Program-made: the position numbers and the translations under genes
Notes under the pieces: generated by a model
What the model saw: the letters and a program-made list of their open reading frames with translations, nothing else
Told to the model about the DNA's origin: nothing
Databases searched by the model: none
From: Oscillospiraceae bacterium
Lineage (GTDB): Bacteria > Bacillota_A > Clostridia > Oscillospirales > Ruminococcaceae
Length of the DNA: 5,743 nt
Direction: 5' to 3'
Assembly: GCA_900766795.1 (NCBI GenBank)
Contig: CAAFWX010000069.1
Coordinates: forward strand, 1-5,743
Part shown: positions 1-5,700 of the stretch, in pieces
How positions within the stretch are numbered: position 1 is the stretch's first letter
How the letters are laid out: each line of letters opens with the position of its first letter

Positions 1-19
1 ACGTGTGCTCTTCCGATCT
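1..19. other. Illumina TruSeq read-2 adapter remnant (not genomic)
   Basis: These 19 bases match the inner end of the Illumina TruSeq index-side adapter. Read on the minus strand, the genomic sequence runs into AGATCGGAAGAGC followed by ACACGT, the standard read-through sequence. The regulator reading frame is natural up to position 20 and is replaced by adapter beyond it. This stretch should be trimmed and does not belong to the organism. Confidence 0.97.
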
Positions 20-338
20 TTTCCGCCGAAGAAACAGACGGCACGGCAACCGGCACGTTGAACCTAGCACCCACACGCTCAAAGAATATGTCATCTTCCG
101 CGCACTCAAAATGCACCCAGTGGTTGACGTATCTTTCCCCCGCCGCGCGGTAAATCTGCGGCGCTCCCTTGGAAAAAAGCACCGCGCTGTCCTTTGCCAC
201 AGCGATTTCCTTTCCGCCGCAGACCAGAAACGCAGGCGTCTTGAAAATCAAAAGCAGGTTGTCGCCCGAGCCGTTCTCGCGGACAATGTTGAACGCCCCG
301 TCATGCGGGTAGCCGATTCCCATTGCATGAAGCGTCAT
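20..338 (-). CDS. AraC-family transcriptional regulator, N-terminal cupin sensor domain (3'-truncated by contig end)
   Basis: Only the first 106 residues are present; the gene runs off the left edge. The start is the ATG at 338-336 (MTLHAMGIGY), chosen because a good Shine-Dalgarno, GAGGTGAG (350-343), lies about 6 bases upstream. A second Met at residue 6 has no comparable site. The fragment looks like the AraC-type sugar-binding cupin. It has short beta-strand-like segments (residues 27-33 and 36-48), a 'SAVLFSKGAPQIY' turn (51-63) and the typical 'Y-x2-HWVHFE' motif (70-78), which in this family leads from the sugar-binding pocket into the dimerisation region. The C-terminal double helix-turn-helix expected of a roughly 270-300 residue member lies outside the window, so the class rests on the N-terminal domain alone. 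It is divergent from the arabinofuranosidase gene and shares a 116-bp control region with it. By family precedent it would be a cytosolic, ligand-responsive regulator of that gene and perhaps of itself; the ligand, possibly arabinose or an arabino-oligosaccharide, is inferred from context only. Confidence 0.8.
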
Positions 339-342
339 TTTG

Positions 343-350
343 CTCACCTC
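343..350 (-). promoter_or_regulatory. Ribosome binding site of the AraC-type regulator
   Basis: On the minus strand GAGGTGAG sits about 6 bases before the ATG at 338-336. It decides the start of the truncated regulator in favour of this ATG over the internal ATG five codons later. Confidence 0.75.
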
Positions 351-357
351 AAATCGT

Positions 358-372
358 AGGATATATCATCAT
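358..372 (+). repeat. 15-bp direct repeat, copy 1 (AGGATATATCATCAT)
   Basis: This copy is identical to 442-456. It lies at the predicted 5' end of the regulator transcript, where the RNA carries its reverse complement. The two copies start 84 bp apart and bracket both promoters. It could be a regulator binding site, an RNA pairing site, or a remnant of a small duplication. Confidence 0.85.
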
Positions 373-375
373 TAT

Positions 376-390
376 TGATATTATATATCA
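376..390. promoter_or_regulatory. Palindromic candidate operator TGATAT-N3-ATATCA
   Basis: A perfect 6-bp inverted repeat with a 3-base centre (TGATAT TAT ATATCA) covers the regulator's -10 hexamer and abuts the -35 of the arabinofuranosidase promoter at 391. Its right part carries ATATATCAT (383-391), which also occurs at 361-369 and 445-453. Position and symmetry fit an operator, but AT-rich promoter DNA readily yields short palindromes, so this is a candidate only. Confidence 0.4.
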
Positions 391-408
391 TTGAAAGCTT
401 TTTGTCAA
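380..408 (-). promoter_or_regulatory. Consensus sigma70/sigmaA promoter for the AraC-type regulator
   Basis: On the minus strand the -35 hexamer TTGACA (408-403) and the -10 hexamer TATAAT (385-380) are both perfect consensus and are separated by exactly 17 bases. Transcription should begin near 373-372, giving a leader of about 35 bases before the regulator ATG. A promoter this strong on a regulator gene suggests that it is held down by repression or by competition with the opposing promoter, which overlaps it. No transcript data are available here. Confidence 0.82.
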
Positions 409-419
409 CGCGTTATAAT
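391..419 (+). promoter_or_regulatory. Sigma70/sigmaA promoter for the arabinofuranosidase operon
   Basis: The -35 hexamer TTGAAA (391-396, one mismatch from consensus) and the -10 hexamer TATAAT (414-419, perfect) have a 17-base spacer. The expected start is near 426, leaving a leader of roughly 29 bases before the ATG at 455. The -35 element lies inside the spacer of the opposing regulator promoter, and the regulator's -35 (403-408) lies inside this spacer, so two polymerases cannot occupy both at once. Confidence 0.82.
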
Positions 420-441
420 AATACTAACAAAAACTCCCGAA

Positions 442-456
442 AGGATATATCATCAT
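442..456 (+). repeat. 15-bp direct repeat, copy 2, covering RBS and start of the arabinofuranosidase gene
   Basis: This copy is identical to 358-372. It contains the Shine-Dalgarno AGGA (442-445, within GAAAGGA 439-445), the 9-base spacer and the first two bases of the ATG at 455. Part of the match could reflect a good ribosome binding site, but copy 1 has no start codon role in this orientation. Confidence 0.85.
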
Positions 457-1936
457 GAAAACAATAAAGCTTACCCTCAACCCCCTCGACAAGAAAAGTA
501 AGATAAACAAGGAGATTTATTCCAACTTCTCCGAGCACCTCGGGCGCTGCATTTATGACGGAATTTATGTCGGCGAGAACAGCGAAATCCCCAATATAGA
601 GGGCTTCCGCAGGGACGTTGTGGAGGCATTCCGCGCCATAAAGCTTCCCGTGCTTCGCTGGCCGGGCGGCTGCTTTGCGGACGAATACCACTGGCGGGAC
701 GGAATCGGCGAAAAGGATTCCCGCAAGAAGATGATTAACACCAACTGGGGACACGTCGTGGAGGACAACAGCTTCGGCACGCATGAGTTTATGCGCTTGT
801 GCGAGCTGGTGGGCTGCGAGCCTTACATCAGCGGAAACGTTGGCAGCGGAACGGTTCAGGAGCTTTCGGAGTGGGTGGAATACATAACCTCTGACGGCGG
901 CTCGCCTATGGCAGACCTGCGCAGAAAGAACGGGCAGGACAAGGCATGGAAGCTGAAATACCTCGGAATCGGAAACGAAAGCTGGGGCTGCGGCGGCAAT
1001 ATGACCCCCGAATTTTACTGCGACAACTTCCTCAGATACTCCACCTTCTGCCGCGAATACAGCGGGAACAAACTGTACAGGATTGCCTGCGGGCCAAACG
1101 CCTCCGACTACAACTGGACGGAGGTATGCATGAAGAAAATAAACCCATGGAGAATGGACGGGCTTTCGCTGCACTACTACACCATACCTACCGGCGACTG
1201 GAGCCGCAAGGGCAGCGCAACGGTTTTTGACGACGCGGAGTACTACTCCACCCTTAAGGGCACCTACTGCATGGAGGAGCTTGTCACCCGCCACAGCGAA
1301 ATCATGAACCGCTACGACCCCGAGCGCAGAGTCGGGCTAATCGTGGACGAGTGGGGCTGCTGGTATGACGTTGAGCCTGACACCAACCCCGGATTCCTCT
1401 ATCAGCAGAACACAATGCGCGACGCAATCGTTGCCTCCATAAACCTCAACATCTTCAACGCTCACTCCGACCGCGTTAAGATGGCGAATATCGCGCAGGC
1501 AGTGAACGTGCTTCAGGCAATCCTGCTCACCGAGGGAAATGTCACCGTAAAGACCCCGACCTACCACGTCTTTGACCTCTACAAAGAGCACATGGAGAAC
1601 ACCCTCATCTACTCCCACATCGAAAACGAGAGCGCAGACGAGTACACGGGCGTTCCCTGCCTGTCGCAGAGCGCAAGCACGGACGAAAAGGGGAATATTG
1701 TCGTCACCGTTTCCAACTGCTCGCTTAACAAGAAATTCACCGTGGACATCGGCGGCGCGTGCACGGTAAAGACCGCTTCGGGACGAATCCTCACAGGGGA
1801 CGCTCACGCGCACAACGACTTTGAAAACCCCAAGGCTGTGGGAATAAAGCGGCTCGCGGTAAAGGTTGATGACGGCAAAGCACAGGTTAAGCTGCCGCCC
1901 TGCTCAGTTGCGGAAATTATCCTTAAAGCCGACTGA
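455..1936 (+). CDS. abfA: GH51 alpha-L-arabinofuranosidase (intracellular)
   Basis: The 493-residue enzyme hydrolyses terminal non-reducing alpha-L-arabinofuranosyl groups from arabino-oligosaccharides, arabinan, arabinoxylan or arabinogalactan fragments (EC 3.2.1.55), with retention of configuration. The length matches bacterial GH51 enzymes (about 500). Recognisable family blocks are '[15 protein letters not shown]' (26-40), '[19 protein letters not shown]' (67-85), '[19 protein letters not shown]' (95-113) and '[15 protein letters not shown]' (169-183). The acid/base is Glu175 in the GNE motif, and the probable nucleophile is Glu299 in 'VDEWGCWYD', so both catalytic residues are intact. 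A TIM barrel spans roughly 20-385, and a beta-sandwich domain packs around it from the extreme N-terminus and about 385-493. There is no signal peptide, and 15 cysteines suggest a reducing cytosol. The ATG at 455 is preceded by GAAAGGA at a 9-base spacing and by a clear promoter. It is first gene of a likely two-gene unit with the cysteine-rich gene at 1940 and divergent from the regulator. Exact substrate cannot be read from sequence. Confidence 0.97.
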   Translation: MKTIKLTLNPLDKKSKINKEIYSNFSEHLGRCIYDGIYVGENSEIPNIEGFRRDVVEAFRAIKLPVLRWPGGCFADEYHWRDGIGEKDSRKKMINTNWGHVVEDNSFGTHEFMRLCELVGCEPYISGNVGSGTVQELSEWVEYITSDGGSPMADLRRKNGQDKAWKLKYLGIGNESWGCGGNMTPEFYCDNFLRYSTFCREYSGNKLYRIACGPNASDYNWTEVCMKKINPWRMDGLSLHYYTIPTGDWSRKGSATVFDDAEYYSTLKGTYCMEELVTRHSEIMNRYDPERRVGLIVDEWGCWYDVEPDTNPGFLYQQNTMRDAIVASINLNIFNAHSDRVKMANIAQAVNVLQAILLTEGNVTVKTPTYHVFDLYKEHMENTLIYSHIENESADEYTGVPCLSQSASTDEKGNIVVTVSNCSLNKKFTVDIGGACTVKTASGRILTGDAHAHNDFENPKAVGIKRLAVKVDDGKAQVKLPPCSVAEIILKAD

Positions 1937-1939
1937 TTT

Positions 1940-2203
1940 ATGTCGTTTGATTACGGAAAGCCCTGCACGCGCTGCCTGCTTGAAGAAGCGGGAAACCGCG
2001 ACTTGGCGCAGATTATTGCCGAAAGAATTGCCGTCATGCCCGCCGCAGAAAAGGCGGACGAGCGGCTTTACAGGCAGCGGCTTGAAATCTGCCTTAAATG
2101 CGATGCCCTTAACGGCGGCACCTGCGGCAAGTGCGGCTGCTATGTTGAGCTTAGGGCGGCTCGGATAAAGGGGTATTGCCCCGCAGCGGAGAAGTTTTGG
2201 TGA
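1940..2203 (+). CDS. Small eight-cysteine protein, DUF6171-like (putative zinc-binding)
   Basis: This 87-residue protein has eight cysteines: C9-x2-C12 near the N-terminus, then C51-x2-C54, C62-x2-C65-x-C67 and C80. The pattern 'CTRCL...RLEICLKCDALNGGTCGKCGCYVELRAA...YCP' matches what I recall of the DUF6171 family of Bacillota, whose function is unknown. The spacing could bind two metal ions, zinc being most likely, with a helical linker (about 19-50) between the N-terminal pair and the C-terminal cluster. It has no signal peptide or membrane segment. The ATG lies one codon after the arabinofuranosidase stop, in the same frame (TGA TTT ATG). No good Shine-Dalgarno precedes it, so translation probably depends on coupling to the upstream gene. 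The shared-transcript position and the terminator right after its stop make it part of the arabinofuranosidase unit, but a functional link is not shown. The family assignment is from memory of the cysteine pattern and was not searched. Confidence 0.85.
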   Translation: MSFDYGKPCTRCLLEEAGNRDLAQIIAERIAVMPAAEKADERLYRQRLEICLKCDALNGGTCGKCGCYVELRAARIKGYCPAAEKFW

Positions 2204-2212
2204 CAAAAAATT

Positions 2213-2243
2213 AACGGGTGAGCAATCAAAACGCTCACCCGTT
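2213..2243. terminator. Bidirectional intrinsic terminator between convergent genes
   Basis: An 11-bp perfect stem (AACGGGTGAGC, 2213-2223, with GCTCACCCGTT, 2233-2243) closes a 9-base loop. On the plus strand it is followed by a short U-run (TTTTT from 2242, partly in the stem). On the minus strand it is followed by TTAATTTTTT. It occupies most of the 47-bp gap between the stop of the DUF6171-like gene (2203) and that of the GH2 gene (2251), so it can end both transcripts. Confidence 0.92.
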
Positions 2244-2250
2244 TTTGTCG

Positions 2251-5200
2251 TCAGTTTCTCTCAAAGAACCTCAAGCTGCGCATATCGAAGTCGCACCCCG
2301 GCAGGAAGCCGAGCTTCACAACCGCCCTGCCACGGAAATCGGGAATGTCCACCGTCACGCTGTCCGCTGTACCGGGGAACTCGACAATCTGCTTTATTTC
2401 CGCGCCGTCCTCGCCCGCTATGGCAAGGTGGATTGAGTCGTTGTCGTGGTGGGTTTTGCCGCAGATTTTCAGCGCGGATATGCCGAAACTAAAGTCCATG
2501 TCCGCGTACTCGATGAACACGTTGTTTCCGATATGAAGAATGCTGCCGCCGCTTAGCTCGTAGGTGTCGCCGTGGATAAGGTCGCAGTCCGCCGCGGGGA
2601 TTTCCTCATACGCCTTTAGCACGGGCGAAAACTCGAAGCCGCCGAAATACAGCCGCTGCTCAAGATGTCCGAACTCGAAATAGATGTCCTGCTCGCCGCA
2701 AAGGCGCTCGGAAAGCCTGAACTCCCTGTCCTGATAGGTCTGCCAGATGAAGTCCGCCTGATGACTGAACTCGCCGAGAAGCCTGCCGTTTTCGGGTCTG
2801 CCCGCGTATACCTTGAACTCAAACGGCGCGTTGGTGTGCCAGTAAATGCAGCGCAGCCTGAAGCAGTCCGAGCCGTATTTCCCGAAATCCACCTTCTCGA
2901 AGCCGAGAACATTGTGCTCGTTTGTTATGGCAATTCCGCCCTCGCTTACCTCGTCCATTTGGGCGGGCGCGGCGGTGTAGAAGCAGCTGCACACAAACTC
3001 GTAAGGGTTGATGAACGCCTGCCCGAAGCCCTCCGCAGAAAACTCGTATTCCGAAAGCACCTCGCACTGCGGCTTGCCGTTTTTCGCGGAGCAGCGCACG
3101 CGAAACTCCCCGTCGCCGAGCGCGGTAAGCGTGGCATTAAGCCCGTTTGCTTCAAGCCTTGCCACGGAGGAAGCAATTCCGCTGTTGGTGACAACGCTCC
3201 ACTCTACGTCGCAAAAAGAAGCGTTTTTTGGAAGCAGCGCGGCGGTGAGCGTAATGCCGTTGGTTTCGGGGGTAATCACCCTGCCGCCGCTTCTCGTAAG
3301 GGCAATCTTCCTCACGGGAATAACCCCGCTGTGGGCAGCCGCAGGAATGCTCTCGCCGAAAGCCGCGCCCTCGGGCACCTCTGCGGGAAGCACAGTAACA
3401 GTAATCGCCGCCGACTTCAGCCCCGGCGCACAAGCCGTGACAACCGCGCTGCCGCTCTTGTCCGAAGCCGCAATCAGCACAACCGCCTTGCCGCCGAACA
3501 GCTTTCTCTCCGAGGATTTGTAGCTTTCGTAGTCGGTGCTGTCGCCGTTGTCGAAGCCCACAAGACGCGCTCCCTCGACAGAAACCGAAACGCGGTCGCG
3601 CGCGTTTTCGACAGGGTTTCCGTGCTCGTCAACGGTGCTGATTTCCACCGCCATCATGTCGCGCCCGTCGGCATAAAGCTCGCTCTTTCCCGCGCGAAGC
3701 ACAATCCGCCTGCTGTCGCCAAAGCTTTTGCGCACCTCGGTAAGTTCCCCCGCCACAGCCTTTATCTCGCCCCGCTCATAGGGCACCTGCCACGAAACAG
3801 TGTAGTGCTCGGGGCTTTTCGCGCCGCAGGATTTTCCGTTTACAAACAGCTCAACCGAGGGCTGATTGGTATACGCAACAACGTCGATAAGCTGACCCTC
3901 GTTGAAGTCCCAGTAGGGGAAAAGGTGAAGCACAGGCTCATTCGTCCATGCCGCCTTGTAAAGCGCGAAGCTGTCCTTTTTCAGCCCCGCGGTGTCCACG
4001 CTTCCGTAATAGGAGTTTTTGGTGGAATAGGGGGTAGGCTCGCCGATATAGTCGCTTCCCGTCCAGATGTACATTCCCGCGCAGATTTCGTGCCTAAGGT
4101 CGGTGACGATGGTCTGCTCCGCCGTCACCGCAGAAGCGCCCGCGCGGCAGTTTCCGAGAGAGGAGCACTGGAGGTCGTCATGGGTCAGGAATGCGGTGCC
4201 AAGCGGGAAATGGTACACTCCGCGGCTCTTTACTCCCGCGGTGGTTTCGCTGCCGTAAATGCGCCAGTCGGGGTGCTTTTCGTGGTGCTCGATATAGCAG
4301 CCCTCCGCGTAGTTATAGCCGACAACATCGACTTCCTCTGCGCAGCGCTGCGCGCCCTCCCACGGAATGTAGTTTGAGCCGATTGTAGTAAACGCGTTGC
4401 AGCGCGGGTCGTGCTTTCTCACCGCATTGTGCAGCAGCTTTGACACCTCTCTGCCCCTGTCGGAAACATGGGTGTCGTATATCTCGTTTCCTATGCTCCA
4501 CAGGATTAGCGAGGGGTGATTTCTGTCGCGGCGCACCCAGCTTGCCACGTCGCGCTGGTACCACTCGTCAAAATACCGCGCGTAGTCATACTCCGTCTTG
4601 GGGCGCTCCCACATGTCAAAGGCCTCGCTGTCAACCAGTATTCCCAGCTCGTCGCACAGCTCCATGAAGCCGACTGCGGGCATGTTGTGTGAGGTTCTGA
4701 CGGAGTTTACCCCCATCTCTTTCATGGAAAGCAGCCTGCGCCGCTCCATCTCCTTGTTGAACGCCGCGCCGAGCGCGCCCTGGTCGTGGTGCAGGCAGAC
4801 GCCGTGCAGCTTGACGTGCCGCCCGTTGAGGAAAAATCCCTTATCGGGAGTAAACTCGATTTCGCGCAGCCCCACCCGCTGCGTAACGCTGTCAACCGCC
4901 ACGCCGTTCTTTTCGAGCGTTATTTTCAGCGTGAGCAGCACGGGGTTGTCGATATCCCAAACAAGCTTCTCGTCAAAGGGCAGGATAATCGTGCCGCTTC
5001 CGACGCAGCCGCCGAGAAGCTGCCCCTCATGATACAGCTCGCAATAAAGCTCGCCCTCGCCAACATTTTCCGCCGAGATACTGCAAAGCCACCTGCCGCC
5101 GCTGCGCTTTGCGCTGAAATAGGCGCTGTCGCTGACGATATAGTCCTCGCCCGTTTCGATAATCCATACGTCGCGGAAAATTCCCGCGCCGCTGTACCAG

Positions 5201-5559
5201 CGGGAGTTGGGGCTTTCGTGCCGCACCATCACGGCAATCTCGTTTTCGCCCTCGCACAGAAACCCGCTTGCGTCCACCTCAAAGGAGGAGTAGCCGTATT
5301 TGTTCTCGCCTGCCTCCCTGCCGTTCACATAAACGGTGCAGTCCTGATAAACTCCCTCAAAATAGATTCGGACGGTCTTTGCGGCGGTCGTGAACTTCTT
5401 CCTGTAAATACCGTAGGAGCTTTCGTAGAGGTTCTCTGCGTCGGAAATGAGCCAGTCATGCGGAATGTCCACGGGCGCAAAGGAATGACTCGGGTTAAAC
5501 GGGTCAGCCGCAGCGCAGCCCTTTGCAAACAGCCAGTTGTCGTTGAATAGCTTCTTCAT
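2251..5559 (-). CDS. GH2 beta-galactosidase-like hydrolase with DUF4982, Ig-like and C-terminal CBM-like domains
   Basis: This 1102-residue retaining glycosidase is probably an exo-acting beta-galactosidase. Domains in order are: GH2 sugar-binding jelly roll (about 1-137, with 'IPHDW' 32-36 and 'RWYSGAGIFRDVW' 120-132); Ig-like GH2 domain (138-232); TIM barrel (236-540); DUF4982 (541-603, 'HLFPYWDF', 'VELFVNGKSCG'); GH2 C-terminal beta domain (617-722); a bacterial Ig-like domain (about 748-840); and two probable CBM6-type beta-sandwiches (about 850-980 and 985-1102). The barrel carries the GH2 signature 'RNHPSLILWSIGNE' (346-359) with acid/base Glu359, and the probable nucleophile is Glu438 in 'IYGSETT'. 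Both catalytic residues are intact. There is no signal peptide and cysteines are common, so cytosolic action is likely, which is unusual for a protein with appended binding modules. The start is supported by AAGGAG seven bases upstream. GH2 also includes arabinopyranosidases, xylosidases, glucuronidases and others. The arabinofuranosidase context favours galactose or pentose release from arabinogalactan, pectin or xylan fragments, but the substrate is unproven. Confidence 0.93.
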   Translation of the reverse strand: MKKLFNDNWLFAKGCAAADPFNPSHSFAPVDIPHDWLISDAENLYESSYGIYRKKFTTAAKTVRIYFEGVYQDCTVYVNGREAGENKYGYSSFEVDASGFLCEGENEIAVMVRHESPNSRWYSGAGIFRDVWIIETGEDYIVSDSAYFSAKRSGGRWLCSISAENVGEGELYCELYHEGQLLGGCVGSGTIILPFDEKLVWDIDNPVLLTLKITLEKNGVAVDSVTQRVGLREIEFTPDKGFFLNGRHVKLHGVCLHHDQGALGAAFNKEMERRRLLSMKEMGVNSVRTSHNMPAVGFMELCDELGILVDSEAFDMWERPKTEYDYARYFDEWYQRDVASWVRRDRNHPSLILWSIGNEIYDTHVSDRGREVSKLLHNAVRKHDPRCNAFTTIGSNYIPWEGAQRCAEEVDVVGYNYAEGCYIEHHEKHPDWRIYGSETTAGVKSRGVYHFPLGTAFLTHDDLQCSSLGNCRAGASAVTAEQTIVTDLRHEICAGMYIWTGSDYIGEPTPYSTKNSYYGSVDTAGLKKDSFALYKAAWTNEPVLHLFPYWDFNEGQLIDVVAYTNQPSVELFVNGKSCGAKSPEHYTVSWQVPYERGEIKAVAGELTEVRKSFGDSRRIVLRAGKSELYADGRDMMAVEISTVDEHGNPVENARDRVSVSVEGARLVGFDNGDSTDYESYKSSERKLFGGKAVVLIAASDKSGSAVVTACAPGLKSAAITVTVLPAEVPEGAAFGESIPAAAHSGVIPVRKIALTRSGGRVITPETNGITLTAALLPKNASFCDVEWSVVTNSGIASSVARLEANGLNATLTALGDGEFRVRCSAKNGKPQCEVLSEYEFSAEGFGQAFINPYEFVCSCFYTAAPAQMDEVSEGGIAITNEHNVLGFEKVDFGKYGSDCFRLRCIYWHTNAPFEFKVYAGRPENGRLLGEFSHQADFIWQTYQDREFRLSERLCGEQDIYFEFGHLEQRLYFGGFEFSPVLKAYEEIPAADCDLIHGDTYELSGGSILHIGNNVFIEYADMDFSFGISALKICGKTHHDNDSIHLAIAGEDGAEIKQIVEFPGTADSVTVDIPDFRGRAVVKLGFLPGCDFDMRSLRFFERN

Positions 5560-5566
5560 GCTTTTT

Positions 5567-5572
5567 CTCCTT
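5567..5572 (-). promoter_or_regulatory. Ribosome binding site of the GH2 gene
   Basis: On the minus strand AAGGAG lies 7 bases before the ATG at 5559-5557, within a purine-rich leader (GAAAAAGGAGAAAAAG). It fixes the start as MKKLFNDNWL. It partly overlaps one arm of a weak alternative hairpin (5570-5588). Confidence 0.85.
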
Positions 5573-5585
5573 TTTCTTTGTGAAA

Positions 5586-5610
5586 AAGCCCGCCGACCTG
5601 CGGCGGGCTT
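5586..5610 (-). terminator. Intercistronic hairpin with U-run upstream of the GH2 gene (terminator or attenuator)
   Basis: A 10-bp perfect GC-rich stem (AAGCCCGCCG with CGGCGGGCTT) has a 5-base loop. On the minus strand the 3' arm ends in a U5 run (5587-5583). It begins 9 bases after the stop of the upstream minus-strand gene (5620-5622) and ends only 26 bases before the GH2 start. No convincing promoter fits between it and the GH2 gene. The hairpin is therefore either a partial terminator that sets the GH2 level by read-through or the end of the upstream transcript with an overlooked promoter. Confidence 0.85.
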
Positions 5611-5619
5611 AAAGTTTTG

Positions 5620-5700
5620 TCATTCCTGTTTCGGAAGCAGGTATTTTTCCTTATAGGCGTTGAACTCGGTCATAAAGTCGCTCTTGTCAAGCTTTTCAGC
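5620..5700 (-). CDS. C-terminal fragment of an unidentified gene (truncated by contig end; frame disturbed near the junction)
   Basis: The last 26 codons before a TGA at 5622-5620 end in 'EFNAYKEKYLLPKQE'. The charged helical tail has codon use like its neighbours and is followed by a terminator-like hairpin. In this frame a TGA appears at 5703-5701, only six bases before the adapter. One extra A in the A-run at 5696-5693 (minus strand) would join this frame to an open 'MVELKKLDKSDF' running to the junction, so a base error near a read end is the likely cause. A short helical tail at the end of a gene located before a glycosidase would suit a sugar ABC-transporter solute-binding protein, but the fragment is far too short to identify. 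Confidence 0.55.
   Translation of the reverse strand, partial: AEKLDKSDFMTEFNAYKEKYLLPKQE

Noticed and set aside
3..359. A 118-codon plus-strand open frame at the left edge
   Set aside because: It begins inside the adapter and lies antisense to the AraC-type cupin domain, which has the better motifs and a ribosome site.
349..372. Eight-codon minus-strand leader ORF (MMIYPTI, stop overlapping the regulator's Shine-Dalgarno)
   Set aside because: It starts essentially at the predicted transcript 5' end with no ribosome site and has no runs of a regulatory amino acid. A leaderless peptide is possible but unsupported.
413..1294. A 293-codon minus-strand open frame opposite the arabinofuranosidase
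   Set aside because: It is antisense to a clear GH51 gene, has no family-like motifs, and runs into the promoter region. It is a codon-bias shadow.
2665..4377. A 570-codon plus-strand open frame opposite the GH2 gene
   Set aside because: It is antisense to a gene with complete GH2 domains and catalytic residues. Its translation is rich in Arg, Ala, Val and His with no recognisable domain, and such frames are common opposite GC-rich genes with biased third positions.
4786..5550. A 254-codon plus-strand open frame opposite the GH2 N-terminus
   Set aside because: It mirrors the GH2 sugar-binding domain, has no ribosome site or recognisable domain, and ends within a few bases of the GH2 start. 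I treat it as a shadow.
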